Notes under the pieces: generated by a model
The model's input: only the letters and a program-made list of their open reading frames with translations
The model's database searches: none
What the model was told of the DNA's origin: nothing
Translations under genes and position numbers: made by a program
In this document: positions 15,940-25,595 of the stretch, piece by piece
How the letters are laid out: each line of letters starts with the position of its first letter
How positions within the stretch are numbered: position 1 is the stretch's first letter
Assembly (NCBI RefSeq): GCF_020096995.1
Contig: NZ_CP083692.1
Location: forward strand, 2,852,001-2,916,000
Length of the DNA: 64,000 bases
DNA from: Leucobacter sp. Psy1
GTDB taxonomy: Bacteria; Actinomycetota; Actinomycetes; Actinomycetales; Microbacteriaceae
Reading direction: 5' to 3'

Positions 15940-16950
15940 CCGAAGGAGATGCTCGATGAGTTCGGTGGTTCGGATCGCTTCATCCGGAGCCACCGGGTTC
16001 GGCCCTCCATCTGTCAGGTAGACGGCGAGTTGTGAGTAGAACAGGCGGTAATCTCCTGAAATCGTGGGGACAGGGGTTCGCTCACCTGATGCGTCGATAA
16101 GCGTTCCCCATTCCGATTCAGGCACGACACCCCAGTGAGGGTCGCTGACCGTTCCCCCTTGCTTCAGTGCTCGCTCCTGCGGGTCCGTATCGTTCACTTC
16201 GTAGGTCCCCGCGCTTCCGATGAGCCTGATGCGCGGAAGCGATTGCTCAGCGGTCCAGCTGCACACCAATCGGGTGACAGCGCCACTCAGGTGCTCGGCG
16301 AAGGCCACGAGTTCATCGTCCGCCGCCCGCTGGGGGCTGGCGGTTCGGCTCAGCCCGTTAATGCGGGCGATCGGTCCGAGCAGGAACTGAGCGATGTCGA
16401 GCACGTGGCTCCCGAGGTCGTAGGTCACACCGCCACCCTCCTCACCGCTGAGCTGTTCGCGCCATCCGGAGCGCTCCGGATCGATACGGCGCTCGAACGA
16501 AACATCGAGGCGAACGATCCTTCCCAGAGTTCCGGCCTCGATCATCGATCGAGCCGTGCGGACCTCGGCGTCGAACCGCCGACTCTGGTAGACGGAGAGC
16601 TTCAACGCCCGTTCGGAGGCTTTCTCAGCCAGGCGGCGCGCTTCGCGTGATGAGGTGGCGATCGGTTTGTCGATGAGTACGTTCAGGCCCGCATCGAGAG
16701 CTCTGTCGGCAATCTCTGCGTGAGTACGAGTCGGTGTGGTGACCACGGCGAGGTCGAACTCGTTCGCTCGTTCCCAGAGTTCAGCGGGAGTTCGTAAGAG
16801 CGCACACCCCGGATACTCCTTTTCGTCCGACGTGTCAGCGAGTTTCGCCGACACGATGGCGTCGAGCGAGAACGCCGGGTGGTGTGAGAGAAACGGGGCA
16901 TGGAAGTACTTCCCTCCAATTCCATGTCCCAGGAGCGCAGTTCGGATCAT
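15934..16950 (-). CDS. Gfo/Idh/MocA-family NAD(P)-dependent oxidoreductase (distal)
   Basis: A 338-residue protein. An N-terminal Rossmann domain begins [19 protein letters not shown] and contains LNVLIDKPIA, with the EKP-like Lys of the family; the C-terminal alpha/beta domain has YDLGSHVLDIAQFLLG. The family oxidises or reduces sugars, inositols and hydroxy or semialdehyde groups; LigC, the 4-carboxy-2-hydroxymuconate semialdehyde dehydrogenase, belongs here. Its ATG overlaps the stop of the preceding Gfo/Idh gene as ATGA. It could oxidise a hydroaromatic alcohol or a ring-cleavage semialdehyde. The sequence alone does not decide. Confidence 0.85.
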   Translation of the reverse strand: MIRTALLGHGIGGKYFHAPFLSHHPAFSLDAIVSAKLADTSDEKEYPGCALLRTPAELWERANEFDLAVVTTPTRTHAEIADRALDAGLNVLIDKPIATSSREARRLAEKASERALKLSVYQSRRFDAEVRTARSMIEAGTLGRIVRLDVSFERRIDPERSGWREQLSGEEGGGVTYDLGSHVLDIAQFLLGPIARINGLSRTASPQRAADDELVAFAEHLSGAVTRLVCSWTAEQSLPRIRLIGSAGTYEVNDTDPQERALKQGGTVSDPHWGVVPESEWGTLIDASGERTPVPTISGDYRLFYSQLAVYLTDGGPNPVAPDEAIRTTELIEHLLRS

Positions 16951-18053
16951 CCGCCGGCTCGACTCATGCGCCACTCTGCGAGGTCGACTGCCTCGCCGCT
17001 ACGCGACGACTCGTAGACGGCAAGAATCACTTCCAGCGCTCGGAGCGCATCAGCGCCGGTGACCAGTGGGTCGCGATCCTGCGCGACGGCCTGCACGAAC
17101 TCCTCGATCTGTTCGGCGTGGAAAGGAGCGAGCCCTTCGTGAATCGAGGCGAGCGGAGGATCTGCTTCGATGTCCGTCGCCAAATAGGATTGGTAGTCCG
17201 TCTCACCGGGGATCGTCCAGATATCGTTGATCCCCGGAGCGCCCTCCGGATGCTCCGTCACGGTCACCGCTCGCCCGCGGGCATCACTGATGAACACGCT
17301 CGTTCCCAGGCCAGGCGCGAAGGTCGTGCCGGCCTGCAGCGTGGCCACAGCACCGGAGGAGAACTCGATCACCGCGACAGCAGTGTCTTCAACTTCGATG
17401 TATGCACCGTGCTTGACCGTGCGCGTCGTGCCGTAAACGCGAGTCGGCTCTCCCATGAGCCAGAGCAGCATGTCAACGTAGTGCACGCCCTGATTGATCA
17501 GAACACCGCCGCCTTCGGTGTCCCACCTGCCGCGCCACGGCTCGCTGTAATACTCGGCGTCTCTGCCGAGGCGGACCGTCAGAGAACCGACCGCAGGAGT
17601 ACCCAGTTTCCCTGCCGCAAGAGCATCTCGAACGCGCTGTGCAGCCGGCCAGAAGCGCCGTTGGAACACCACGCCGAACTTCACGCCAGCTGCCTCGGTC
17701 GCAGCAACCATACGGTCTGCTTCTTCGATCGAGACGGCGATCGGTTTCTCGCACAGCACGTGGAGTCCGTGCCGCGCGGCGGCGAGCACACCCTGCTCGT
17801 GGATCGGATGCGGTGTGCAGATCATGACCGCGTCGAGTCCTGACGCGAGCATCTCCTCAAGGTCGGAGTACGCTCTCGACGCACCGAATGCCTCCGCAAA
17901 CGCTTCGGCCCGAGTCTGGTCGACGTCGCAGACCGCCGCCAGGGCGACTTCAGGGATCGCGTTCAACGCCTTGGCATGATTGATGGCGATCTTTCCGCAG
18001 CCAACGATACCGACTCTCAATATTTGCGAGGGACCAGTAGTGCTCACGTTCAC
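16947..18053 (-). CDS. Gfo/Idh/MocA-family NAD(P)-dependent oxidoreductase (proximal)
   Basis: A 368-residue protein with dinucleotide motif [17 protein letters not shown], the [12 protein letters not shown] catalytic Lys motif and [19 protein letters not shown] in the C-terminal domain, all typical of the family. The GTG at 18053 overlaps the aroQ stop as GTGA, with AAGGAAGG just upstream. It is a paralogue of the next gene but clearly diverged. It may be a hydroaromatic (quinate-like) or polyol dehydrogenase, given the dehydroquinase upstream. A semialdehyde dehydrogenase role as in LigC is also possible. Confidence 0.85.
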   Translation of the reverse strand: MNVSTTGPSQILRVGIVGCGKIAINHAKALNAIPEVALAAVCDVDQTRAEAFAEAFGASRAYSDLEEMLASGLDAVMICTPHPIHEQGVLAAARHGLHVLCEKPIAVSIEEADRMVAATEAAGVKFGVVFQRRFWPAAQRVRDALAAGKLGTPAVGSLTVRLGRDAEYYSEPWRGRWDTEGGGVLINQGVHYVDMLLWLMGEPTRVYGTTRTVKHGAYIEVEDTAVAVIEFSSGAVATLQAGTTFAPGLGTSVFISDARGRAVTVTEHPEGAPGINDIWTIPGETDYQSYLATDIEADPPLASIHEGLAPFHAEQIEEFVQAVAQDRDPLVTGADALRALEVILAVYESSRSGEAVDLAEWRMSRAGG

Positions 18054-18547
18054 GCACCTTCCTTCTGCGTCATGGATGATGTCTGGTCTGCGGCGTCGAG
18101 GCCGGCAATGATCTCGATGCCGTACACCCATCCTCGGGTTCCGACTCCGACGAGCACGGCCTCGGCGACGTCCGACAGATATGAGTGGTGGCGAAACGAC
18201 TCCCTTCGGTGCACGTTTGTCACGTGTACTTCCACGAACGGAAGTTGGGTACCCAGTAATGCGTCGCGAATCGCGATCGACGTGTGGGTGTATGCGCCGG
18301 GATTGATCACGACACCGGCCGAGATACCTCTGGCGGCGTGGATGCGGTCGATCAATTCGCCTTCGTGGTTGCTCTGGGCGAAACTGATGTCGTAGCCCAG
18401 CTCTTCGGCTCGCCGACGCACGAGACTCTCGACATCTGCGAGTGTGACTGTACCGTACAGCCCGGGCTCCCGCGTGCCCAGGAGATTGAGGTTCGGTCCG
18501 TTCAGGACAAGGATATGAGGTCGCTCCACCAAGGGTATTCTCCGCAT
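18050..18547 (-). CDS. aroQ: Type II 3-dehydroquinate dehydratase
   Basis: A protein of 165 residues (158 if it starts at the GTG at 18526). All family motifs are present: [18 protein letters not shown] with the catalytic Tyr, [12 protein letters not shown], and the catalytic His region [14 protein letters not shown]. It interconverts 3-dehydroquinate and 3-dehydroshikimate. Biosynthetic aroQ usually lies with aroB/aroK; here it sits between a QsuD-like dehydrogenase and Gfo/Idh genes in a ring-cleavage operon, which points to catabolic use. GGAGA inside the first codons, 9 nt before the GTG at 18526, makes that later start attractive. Confidence 0.93.
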   Translation of the reverse strand: MRRIPLVERPHILVLNGPNLNLLGTREPGLYGTVTLADVESLVRRRAEELGYDISFAQSNHEGELIDRIHAARGISAGVVINPGAYTHTSIAIRDALLGTQLPFVEVHVTNVHRRESFRHHSYLSDVAEAVLVGVGTRGWVYGIEIIAGLDAADQTSSMTQKEGA

Positions 18548-18559
18548 CTGTCGTGAGGG

Positions 18560-19432
18560 TTAGGAGGTCTGATTCCGAAGCTTCTCGGCGACGAGCTCGT
18601 GCACATGAACGAGCATGCGCTCGCGATCGGGTTGGACGCCCGTGAACAGCTCGAGGGCCGCCGCGGCTTGGAATGCGGTCATCCCTGCTCCGCCAGTGAC
18701 ACGTGCGCCACGTCGTTGCGCAGCCCGCATCAGTTCAGTCTCGACGGGCATATAGACGATGTCGATGACCCAGTGTCGATCAGTGATGACTGAGGGGTCG
18801 ATGGGCACACCAGGATGCGCGGCCATACCCATCGGGGTCGCATTGACGAATCCATCAGCTTCGGCGACGAGGTTCGCGGCGCGCCCCCAGGGGTGCACGT
18901 CCACTCGATCCGCCCCGAACCGGTGCTTCAAGTCCTGCACCAGAAGGTGCGCCCGCCGCTCATCTACATCAACGATGTCGAGATGTTCGACTCCCCCGGA
19001 GAGTTGAGCGTGCGCGACAGCCGCCCCCGCGCCTCCCGCACCGCACTGCACGACTCGACGTGTTGCCTCCTCGGAGAGCGAGCGTCGCGCAAGTTCCCCA
19101 AACCCGTACGCGTCAGTGTTGTGGCCGACCGCGCCTGCCTCGGTGAAGAGCACGGTATTCACGGCCCCGATCTGCCTGGCGTCTTCCGAAAGCTCGTCGA
19201 GTTCCGTAATAACCGCCTGCTTGCCGGGATGAGTCACATTCACTCCCTGCAGTCCCAGCTCCCTCGCCGTCCGCAGCGTCTCTGCCGTGTCGCTCGCGAG
19301 ATGGTCAAGATCGAAGAGTTGATAGTCGTAATTGACGCCCAACCGCTCGGCCTCAGCAAGGTGCAGTGCCGGAGAGAGTGACTCGCCGATCCCCGCACCG
19401 ATGAGACCGACCGAGAAGTTCGGTACGTTCAT
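18560..19432 (-). CDS. qsuD: NAD-dependent quinate/shikimate dehydrogenase (QsuD type)
   Basis: A 290-residue AroE-fold enzyme. Substrate motifs are SLSPALH, VTHPGK with the catalytic Lys, and GHNTDAYG. The cofactor site is CGAGGAGAA, followed by VDVDERR: an acidic residue where biosynthetic NADPH-dependent AroE has NRT. This is the pattern of the catabolic, NAD-dependent enzyme of Corynebacterium glutamicum. Similarity to that enzyme continues in VNATPMGMAAHPG and DIVYMPVETEL. It oxidises quinate and/or shikimate to the 3-dehydro acid. VTHPGK is unusual, since Tyr/Phe/His is normal where Gly stands. The start at 19432 has GGTGAG 6 nt upstream. Confidence 0.85.
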   Translation of the reverse strand: MNVPNFSVGLIGAGIGESLSPALHLAEAERLGVNYDYQLFDLDHLASDTAETLRTARELGLQGVNVTHPGKQAVITELDELSEDARQIGAVNTVLFTEAGAVGHNTDAYGFGELARRSLSEEATRRVVQCGAGGAGAAVAHAQLSGGVEHLDIVDVDERRAHLLVQDLKHRFGADRVDVHPWGRAANLVAEADGFVNATPMGMAAHPGVPIDPSVITDRHWVIDIVYMPVETELMRAAQRRGARVTGGAGMTAFQAAAALELFTGVQPDRERMLVHVHELVAEKLRNQTS

Positions 19433-19537
19433 CTTCCACTCACCTTTCATTCAGTTCCCCGCCCGGAATCTTCCCGAGAAGGTGACCATGTTCGCCGCGC
19501 TGATATCCGTCGTGGACGGAATGCGCGAGCCGAATAC

Positions 19538-20380
19538 TCAACCTGTGAACACTCGGCTTGCCGCAGCGAACGCACGATCTGCGGCGGCCTGGACAGGAAG
19601 TTCTCGAAACTCGGGATTATTGACTTCCACGCACCATGGGCCCCCGTATGCGCGGTCGTCGAGCTTCTGCAGTAGTCCGCGAACGTCGAGTTCCCCGTCA
19701 CCGGGCAACGCTCGCGTCGTTCTGGCGGCATGAAGGAAATCTCGGAAGACCCTGGGGCCGTCGTTGAGCTGCACTGCGGTGATCTCTCCGGGATCAACAT
19801 CGTCGAGCCACCCGATATGTCCACCGGTGTTGAAGTAGTGCCAGATATCGATCATGATGCCGACGTTTGCCGCCCCGCTCCTCCGCACGATTTCAAGCGC
19901 AGTCGGGTAGTCCGAGATCGTTCCCCAGGGGAACGGTTCTACCGCGATCTTGACACCGTAGGAATCGAGTTCTGCGGCGATCTTCGCGAGATGAGCACTC
20001 GCGGTGTCAAGTATCAGCGGTGACGCACTGAACTCTCCGGCGGTGACGTGATGGAGTCCGGTCTGCTGCGCGAATTCCCCGACGCGCTTGATCGACACGG
20101 ACGACCGCATCTCTTCGTCTGGCCGCGCCCATCCGTCGATAAACTCGCATTCGCGTATCTGAAGACCCGATTCTGCCGCTGCGGCGCTCACCTGCGCAGG
20201 ACCCCCCGCGCACTCGAAGACATCGCGGAGCTGACTGCCAATACCGGTGAAACCAGCCGCAGCAGCCGCCGCCGCTCGTGCGGGAAACGAGTTGCGCGCG
20301 GGCTCAGCCCATCCAGCGCCGTGCAGCGTTACGTAGCTGACGGTCAGTTCGGGAGCCGCGGAGTCCGATGGCGCCGACAT
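19538..20380 (-). CDS. Xylose-isomerase-like TIM barrel, candidate 3-dehydroshikimate dehydratase
   Basis: A 280-residue sugar-phosphate isomerase/epimerase-fold protein. Probable metal ligands are Glu in KIAVEPFPW, Asp and His in IMIDIWHYFN, Asp in VQLNDGP and Glu in WCVEVNNPEF. 3-dehydroshikimate dehydratases of the AsbF/QsuB N-domain type have this fold and turn dehydroshikimate into protocatechuate, which would link aroQ to the dioxygenase next door. The other TIM barrel at 25596-26417 is an equal candidate. The start at 20380 is 20 bp after the dioxygenase stop; the frame opens further upstream, into that gene. A 105-bp gap to qsuD holds nothing recognisable. Confidence 0.75.
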   Translation of the reverse strand: MSAPSDSAAPELTVSYVTLHGAGWAEPARNSFPARAAAAAAAGFTGIGSQLRDVFECAGGPAQVSAAAAESGLQIRECEFIDGWARPDEEMRSSVSIKRVGEFAQQTGLHHVTAGEFSASPLILDTASAHLAKIAAELDSYGVKIAVEPFPWGTISDYPTALEIVRRSGAANVGIMIDIWHYFNTGGHIGWLDDVDPGEITAVQLNDGPRVFRDFLHAARTTRALPGDGELDVRGLLQKLDDRAYGGPWCVEVNNPEFRELPVQAAADRAFAAASRVFTG

Positions 20381-20400
20381 GAGTGCCCTGCTCTCGATCG

Positions 20401-21363
20401 CTACTGAGTCGCGGGGAAGGTGGGAGTGGCGTGCGTGTGAAACGACTCGGGCACCGCTGTCCCCCATGCGGTTCCACGGCCGCCAGCCTCGGTAGTCCAC
20501 GTGACGGTCTCGAAGTCAGGAGAGAAGATATGGATCCCACCGGTGAATACTTCGATGCGGTTACCACCCGGCTCGTAGACGTAGAGGAAGAACCCCTGCG
20601 TGCGGGAGTGTTTTGCGGGTCCGAACTCGATGAAGACATCGTTCTCCATGAAGATATCGGCCGCCCGGATCACGTCACTCGTTTCGGGAACGGAATACGC
20701 CAGGTGGTGCAATCGTCCTTCAGTCGGCGCGGGCTCCCGCGTCAGAGCAAGGTCGTGAGCCTTCGTCATCACACTGAGCCACGCACCCACTTCGTCTCTC
20801 TCGGCAGGCACGAGTCGTTCTCGCAGCTTGAAGCCAAGGGTCTCCTGCTGGAACTGACTCGCTTCGGAGACGTTCGGTACCAGTAGGTTGATGTGGTCGA
20901 TATGTGCTGCGGCAGCGCCTTGAGGATCGAACTTCTGAGGCTGATTCGGTAAGTGCGGACGCGTCTCCTCTGTGGGACGGTACTTTTCCGTTTCGAAGTA
21001 AATCTCCTGCTGGTGCCCGCCGGGCCCGCGATACCTGAATGCGGCGCCGTGACCAAAGTCTCCGTCATGCCAGTGCCCTTCGACTCCCCGCTTCTCCAGC
21101 GCCGCGACTCTCCGTTCGAGCGCCTGAGGGCTTGTCGCGCGCCACGCCACGTGACCGAGACCCGCCTGATCCGAAGCCGTCAGTTTCAATGACGTCAGGA
21201 CGTCGTCGTTCCACGCGCGGAGGTGGGCGGCACCGGGTTCCTCACCCACGAGGTACAGGCCGTAGACATCAGTGAAGAAGGCAACACTTTCATCGAGGTT
21301 CGGCGTGAGAAGTTCCGTGTGCCCGAGCTGGGCGACGTCGTAGATCGGTTCGGGATTCGTCAT
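20401..21363 (-). CDS. Type I (VOC) extradiol ring-cleavage dioxygenase, second copy
   Basis: A 320-residue two-module VOC dioxygenase. Predicted Fe(II) ligands are His157 (HIDHINL), His220 (RLHHLAY) and Glu271 (GGNRIEV), aligning with those of the protein at 1391-2341; overall the two are clear but distant paralogues. AGGAG lies 9 nt before the ATG at 21363, so this start is preferred to the ATG at 21390. In this operon it probably opens protocatechuate or a related catechol. With a 4-oxalocrotonate-decarboxylase-like protein downstream, cleavage at the 2,3 bond with loss of the carboxyl is a possible scheme. Substrate and position of cleavage need assay. Confidence 0.85.
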   Translation of the reverse strand: MTNPEPIYDVAQLGHTELLTPNLDESVAFFTDVYGLYLVGEEPGAAHLRAWNDDVLTSLKLTASDQAGLGHVAWRATSPQALERRVAALEKRGVEGHWHDGDFGHGAAFRYRGPGGHQQEIYFETEKYRPTEETRPHLPNQPQKFDPQGAAAAHIDHINLLVPNVSEASQFQQETLGFKLRERLVPAERDEVGAWLSVMTKAHDLALTREPAPTEGRLHHLAYSVPETSDVIRAADIFMENDVFIEFGPAKHSRTQGFFLYVYEPGGNRIEVFTGGIHIFSPDFETVTWTTEAGGRGTAWGTAVPESFHTHATPTFPATQ

Positions 21364-21390
21364 GGTATTCAACTCCTGATTCGTCGCCAC

Positions 21391-21858
21391 CTAGGCGCCT
21401 GCCTCTTCGCCACCAGCAGCGGCGTCTGCCCGTGCCATCAGTTCACGCACCCCTTCGAGGATTGCCGGGGCGTGGTTCGTGATCGACGTTCCGCCGAACA
21501 GGTACGCGAGGTCTAGCACGGCTTGCAGTTGCGGCTCGGTCGCGCCGGCTCGGCGTGCCGCCGCTCCGTGAATTCGCGCTGCGTCACGCAACTGAACGCT
21601 CAATATCGCGAATAATACGAGTTGCACTGTCTGCTGATCGAGCTCGTCCGTGTAGGAGATGAGGTTCCGAGTCTTCTCCTGGGCCAGGAGAAGTTCGGGA
21701 TTGCTCTCCCGAAGGTTGTCGAATCGGGCCTGGATCCTCGGGGGGACAAAGCCGACGAGCTCTCGGTACGTTGACAGATAGTATTCGATCGATTCCTCAG
21801 TCGTGGCTGCTCCCGACAGCACATCGGATCGTGAGGGGTGCTCCGCAGGCGAATGCAT
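21391..21858 (-). CDS. Carboxymuconolactone decarboxylase-family (AhpD-like) protein
   Basis: A 155-residue all-helical protein with the CMD core: a helix QTVQLVLFAILSV, then LRDAARIHGAAARRAGATEPQLQAVLDLAYLFGG. The redox CxxC of AhpD is absent, so it is not an alkylhydroperoxidase and is closer to true decarboxylases or binding proteins. AAGGAG lies 5 nt before the ATG, a strong RBS. It stands between the dioxygenase and the oxalocrotonate-decarboxylase-like gene, so it could remove the carboxyl group of a carboxylated ring-cleavage product. That role is inference. Confidence 0.8.
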   Translation of the reverse strand: MHSPAEHPSRSDVLSGAATTEESIEYYLSTYRELVGFVPPRIQARFDNLRESNPELLLAQEKTRNLISYTDELDQQTVQLVLFAILSVQLRDAARIHGAAARRAGATEPQLQAVLDLAYLFGGTSITNHAPAILEGVRELMARADAAAGGEEAGA

Positions 21859-21883
21859 AGTTGCTCCTTAGGTGAAGGTCGGC

Positions 21884-22666
21884 TCAGCGCGCTGTGACGA
21901 ACAGCGAACCGAGACTGCTGAACTCGGCCGAGATCTGGGAGCCGGGATGCACGAAAACCGCATCGGTCAGGCCACCGGTCAGTACGATATCCCCGGCCTC
22001 GATGGCCTTCCCTCGGCGCCCGAGCTCGTTCGCTGCCAGCGCGAGCGCTTCACCCGGGTGCCCCATGACCGCGGCACCGGTGGCAGTGTCGACTACCGTG
22101 CCGTCGACGGAGAGGACGACACTCTCCAGTACGAGATCGAGCTCCGCAGGGGATACACCGCGCCCACTCACGACGAAGCGAGCCGACGAAGCATTGTCCG
22201 CGACGACATCGGGGAGCGTGAATTTGAAGTCGGTGTAGCGGCTATCGATGACCTCGAATCCTGCGTGCACGGTTCCGACCGCTGACATCGCTGTCGCTGA
22301 TGTAACGCCAGGGCCGCTCAGCCGTTCCTGCATCACGAAGACAATTTCCGGTTCAATTCGCGGGTGAATGAGCTCCGACATCGGAATCGGAACGTCGGCC
22401 GGGAGGATGTACCCGTCGGTCAGCACGGCAGTCAAGGGGGAGGAAATTCCCATCCGTTCCTGCTTGGCACGAGAAGTAAGCCCGAGTTTGACCCCGATAA
22501 CGCTTTCGCCGGCCTCCACCTTCTTCGCGATGAGCGCGTCCTGCACCTGATATCCGGTGTCGAGATCGAGGTCAGCCCACTCGTCGCTGAGTGGGCCACG
22601 GTCCTGACGTTCGCGTTCTGCCGTGAGCAGCACGTCAGCGGCCGAATCGATGGTCCATGCAGTCAT
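21884..22666 (-). CDS. 4-oxalocrotonate decarboxylase-like protein (hydratase/decarboxylase family)
   Basis: A 260-residue member of the fumarylacetoacetase-related family containing both 2-oxopent-4-enoate hydratase and 4-oxalocrotonate decarboxylase. [27 protein letters not shown] matches the decarboxylase (XylI/DmpH) version, which has DSRYxxFKF, whereas hydratases have DSRIxDW. Metal-binding Glu residues are in [11 protein letters not shown]. It would convert 4-oxalocrotonate to 2-hydroxypenta-2,4-dienoate. The ATG overlaps the upstream aldolase stop as ATGA. Its hydratase partner is at 24653-25480; in the xyl/dmp systems the two form a complex. Confidence 0.8.
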   Translation of the reverse strand: MTAWTIDSAADVLLTAERERQDRGPLSDEWADLDLDTGYQVQDALIAKKVEAGESVIGVKLGLTSRAKQERMGISSPLTAVLTDGYILPADVPIPMSELIHPRIEPEIVFVMQERLSGPGVTSATAMSAVGTVHAGFEVIDSRYTDFKFTLPDVVADNASSARFVVSGRGVSPAELDLVLESVVLSVDGTVVDTATGAAVMGHPGEALALAANELGRRGKAIEAGDIVLTGGLTDAVFVHPGSQISAEFSSLGSLFVTAR

Positions 22667-23724
22667 GCCAGATTCTCCTGCTCCTGATGCTGGGACTCGC
22701 GCTGCAATTCGTTGCGCAGCTCGATCGCCACATCGATAATCATGTCTTCCTGTCCGCCGACGTATCCAGCCTGACCCACTCGCTTCAGCACTTCATACGA
22801 CGGGACGCCGTACCGGTCTGCAGCACGTTCCGCGTGAAGCAGGAAAGAGTTGTAAACACCGTATCGACCCTGAACGATAGCGGCGCGATCCGCGACGGGC
22901 ATCGTCGGAATCATCGGTTTCAGCACTTCCTCGGCAGCCGCGAGTATCCCTTCATTACTCACCCCGGTCGGCACCCCGTACGCGTCGAGAGCAGTGACGA
23001 GCACCTCGACTGGCGTGTTTCCGGCGCCTGCTCCCAGTGCTCTGAGCGTGCCGTCGATCGATCGGGCGCCAGCATCGTATGCCGCAAACGAGTTCGCGAC
23101 GCCAAGTGAGAGATTCTGGTGCCCGTGGAAACCCACCGACGCATCTTCACCAAGTTCTTGCACTACCGCGGTCACCCGTGAAGAGACTCCCTCGGGAAGC
23201 AACGCTCCGGCAGAATCGACAACGTACACGCACTGGCAGCCGGCGTCCGCCATGATCCGCGCCTGAGCGGCGAGGGCGTCGGGCTCGGTCATGTGCGAGA
23301 GCATCAGAAATCCCACTGTCTCGAGCCCGAGTTCGCGCGCCGCTCCGAAGTGCTGCACGCTGACGTCCGCTTCGGTCGAGTGAGTCGCGATACGTGCGAC
23401 ACGAGCTCCGGCCCGGGAGGCTTCCTCTAGATCGGCAACCGTCCCCAGGCCGGGGAGCAGAAGCACGGCGATCCTCGCCTGCTCCACCGCGTCAGCGGCA
23501 GCGGCGATGAGTTCCAGCTCGGAAACTGCACTGAACCCATAGTTGAACGTCGACCCGGATAAACCGTCGCCATGGGTGACCTCGATGATCGGCACCCCGG
23601 CACTGTCGAGTGCTCCGGCGACTGCTCGTACCTGCTCGATAGTGAACTGATGGCGCACCGCATGCGAGCCATCCCTCAGGGTTGTGTCAATAATCCGGAC
23701 CGGAGCCTTATCAGTGGCATTCAT
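22663..23724 (-). CDS. 4-hydroxy-2-oxovalerate aldolase
   Basis: A 353-residue DRE-TIM aldolase. Motifs are DTTLRDGSH, with the metal Asp, and the metal His pair in [16 protein letters not shown]. The C-terminal DmpG communication domain has [21 protein letters not shown] and [11 protein letters not shown]. It cleaves 4-hydroxy-2-oxovalerate into pyruvate and acetaldehyde and in this family channels acetaldehyde to the acylating dehydrogenase. Both ends are coupled by ATGA overlaps, to the dehydrogenase upstream and the decarboxylase-like gene downstream. The frame extends 33 codons upstream into the dehydrogenase gene, but the ATG at 23724 starts the conserved region. Equivalent to DmpG/MhpE. 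Confidence 0.95.
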   Translation of the reverse strand: MNATDKAPVRIIDTTLRDGSHAVRHQFTIEQVRAVAGALDSAGVPIIEVTHGDGLSGSTFNYGFSAVSELELIAAAADAVEQARIAVLLLPGLGTVADLEEASRAGARVARIATHSTEADVSVQHFGAARELGLETVGFLMLSHMTEPDALAAQARIMADAGCQCVYVVDSAGALLPEGVSSRVTAVVQELGEDASVGFHGHQNLSLGVANSFAAYDAGARSIDGTLRALGAGAGNTPVEVLVTALDAYGVPTGVSNEGILAAAEEVLKPMIPTMPVADRAAIVQGRYGVYNSFLLHAERAADRYGVPSYEVLKRVGQAGYVGGQEDMIIDVAIELRNELQRESQHQEQENLA

Positions 23725-24653
23725 CGTGCGATCGTCTCCTCTGCAGAGGTCTGAGGTAGGTTCGCGAGAAGTTCTCCGGCGCGCGCCGCAGCCGCGGTCA
23801 TGATGTCGAGATTCCCGGCCCACTCGGGCAAGTAGTCGCCATTGCCTGCCACCTCCAGGAACACCGCAACCCGACCGTTGCCTTGCCAGAGTTCGCTCGG
23901 GTCGTCGAACTGGGGGTCAGCCTTGAGCCGATAACCAGGAACGTATTCCTGGACCTCGCGGACGGCACGATGAATCGATTCCTCGATCGCGTGGCGATCG
24001 GCCCCGTCCGGGATAGCCGCGAATACGGTGTCCCTCATGACGAGCGGCGGTTCGACGGGATTCAGGATGATGATGGCCTTCCCGCGTTCAGCGCCCCCAA
24101 CGGACTGGATCGCGTGCGACGTCGTCTCCGTGAACTCATCGATGTTCGCGCGGGTACCAGGACCGGCCGAACGTGATGAGATCGAGGCGACGATCTCGGC
24201 GTAGGGAACATCCACGACTCGGGAGACCGCGTGCACGATCGGAATCGTCGCCTGTCCGCCGCAGGTAATCATGTTGATGTTCTCCGCATCGACGTGGTCT
24301 CCGAGATTCACCGCGGGACACACGAACGGGCCTACGGCGGCCGGAGTCAGATCGATGGCACGGATTCCGGCCTCGGCGTACCGGGGCGCATTAGCCTGGT
24401 GCGGTCGAGCGGCGGTCGCTTCGAATACGAAGTCGGGAAGATCGTTCTGCGCCAATAGCCAATCCACGCCCTCGGCACTCGTCTCGACACCGAGTCGGCG
24501 TGCGCGCGCGAGTCCGTCCGATTCCGGATCCACGCCGATCACATGAGTGACATCGAAAACGTCTCGTCGTTTGAGCTTGATCAAAAGATCCGTGCCAATG
24601 TTGCCCGGGCCGACGATAGCTGCAGTGGGCTTGGCCTGCTGTGTGGGGCTCAT
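23721..24653 (-). CDS. Acetaldehyde dehydrogenase (acetylating)
   Basis: A 310-residue DmpF/MhpF-type enzyme. The dinucleotide site [14 protein letters not shown] lies at the N-terminus and the catalytic Cys131 is in [11 protein letters not shown]. It oxidises acetaldehyde with NAD and CoA to acetyl-CoA while bound to the aldolase encoded next. Its ATG shares one base with the upstream hydratase stop (TAATG). Length and motifs are normal. It completes conversion of the ring-cleavage product to central metabolites. Confidence 0.95.
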   Translation of the reverse strand: MSPTQQAKPTAAIVGPGNIGTDLLIKLKRRDVFDVTHVIGVDPESDGLARARRLGVETSAEGVDWLLAQNDLPDFVFEATAARPHQANAPRYAEAGIRAIDLTPAAVGPFVCPAVNLGDHVDAENINMITCGGQATIPIVHAVSRVVDVPYAEIVASISSRSAGPGTRANIDEFTETTSHAIQSVGGAERGKAIIILNPVEPPLVMRDTVFAAIPDGADRHAIEESIHRAVREVQEYVPGYRLKADPQFDDPSELWQGNGRVAVFLEVAGNGDYLPEWAGNLDIMTAAAARAGELLANLPQTSAEETIAR

Positions 24654-25480
24654 TAATTCATCGCCTGTCTGTTGTTGGTCACATCGGTCGCATCCGATGA
24701 CGCGAACTGCGCGGTCACCGTTCCCAGTCCTGCGAACTCCGCCGTGACGGTGTCACCCGGCTCGCCGGGGACTGCCGCCGTCAGCGCACCGGGCAACACG
24801 ACCGAACCTGCCTCGAGAGTGACTCCGAGCGCGCCAATGGTGTTCGCGAGCCAGACGAGCGCGTTGATGGGCGACCCCAGCACAGCGCCTCCCGCTCCGG
24901 TCTGCACGATTTCGCCGTTTCGATAGAGGACGACTCCTGTGTTCTTCACATCGATCTGATCGAGAGGCAGCGGTCGGGAACCCAGGATGATGCCGCCTGA
25001 GGATGCGTTGTCGGCGATAGTATCCGCGAGGGTGATGCGCCAGTCTTCGATCCGGGAGTCGATAATTTCGAGCGCCGCCACGGCGTAGTCGACCGCTCCG
25101 ATCGCCTCGCTCGCGGTGACCCCAGGGCCGGACAAGGTCTTCTTGAGCACGAAGCCGATCTCCGGCTCAACCCGAGGAGCAATAAAGCGGTCCACCGGGA
25201 TCGGTGTGCTGTCCGGTATAAACATATCCTCGAGTAGGTGCCCGTAGTCGGGACTGTCGACATTGAGCTGACGCTGGATGGCGACCGATGTCAGACCGAC
25301 TTTGTGTCCCCGGACGACGCGCCCTTGCGCTCGCCAGGCAGTGACCTGCGCGAGCTGCGCCTCGTACGCCTGATCAACAGTGAACCCTGCATGCGTCTCT
25401 GTGGGCGGCGCGACCGGGGTTCCTGTGCGATATGCGTCCAAGAGGCCATCGACGACCTCGGCGACTCGCTGATCATTCAT
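24653..25480 (-). CDS. 2-oxopent-4-enoate (2-hydroxypenta-2,4-dienoate) hydratase
   Basis: A 275-residue MhpD/DmpE-type hydratase. [25 protein letters not shown] and [14 protein letters not shown] are the hydratase forms of the family motifs, and VEPEIGF carries metal-binding Glu residues. It adds water to give 4-hydroxy-2-oxovalerate, the aldolase substrate. The start at 25480 has AGGT upstream and begins the normal N-terminus; the frame is open 28 codons further. Together with the paralogue at 21884 it gives the classical decarboxylase/hydratase pair. Confidence 0.9.
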   Translation of the reverse strand: MNDQRVAEVVDGLLDAYRTGTPVAPPTETHAGFTVDQAYEAQLAQVTAWRAQGRVVRGHKVGLTSVAIQRQLNVDSPDYGHLLEDMFIPDSTPIPVDRFIAPRVEPEIGFVLKKTLSGPGVTASEAIGAVDYAVAALEIIDSRIEDWRITLADTIADNASSGGIILGSRPLPLDQIDVKNTGVVLYRNGEIVQTGAGGAVLGSPINALVWLANTIGALGVTLEAGSVVLPGALTAAVPGEPGDTVTAEFAGLGTVTAQFASSDATDVTNNRQAMN

Positions 25481-25541
25481 TCGGACCTCACTGTCGATGA
25501 CGAATTGGCTCTGCCGCAAGTGTGGCGAGAACTCCGACGAA

Positions 25542-25570
25542 GTTCCAGGCCATGTGCCACTCACTGGAAC
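25542..25570. promoter_or_regulatory. Inverted repeat in the intra-operon gap
   Basis: GTTCCAG-N15-CTGGAAC with exact 7-bp arms sits in the 115-bp gap before the hydratase gene. It could be an internal operator or an mRNA hairpin; no promoter is evident. Confidence 0.35.
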
Positions 25571-25595
25571 AAGAACTTCACTCGAAGCGGCAGCT

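Noticed and set aside
18050..19432. aroQ and the AroE-like gene as ordinary chorismate biosynthesis genes
   Set aside because: No aroB, aroK, aroC or aroA nearby; the AroE-like protein has the NAD-type loop of catabolic enzymes and the operon is catabolic.
19457..19537. Possible small gene between the dehydrogenase and the TIM barrel
   Set aside because: The 105-bp gap has no open frame with RBS and no recognisable peptide.
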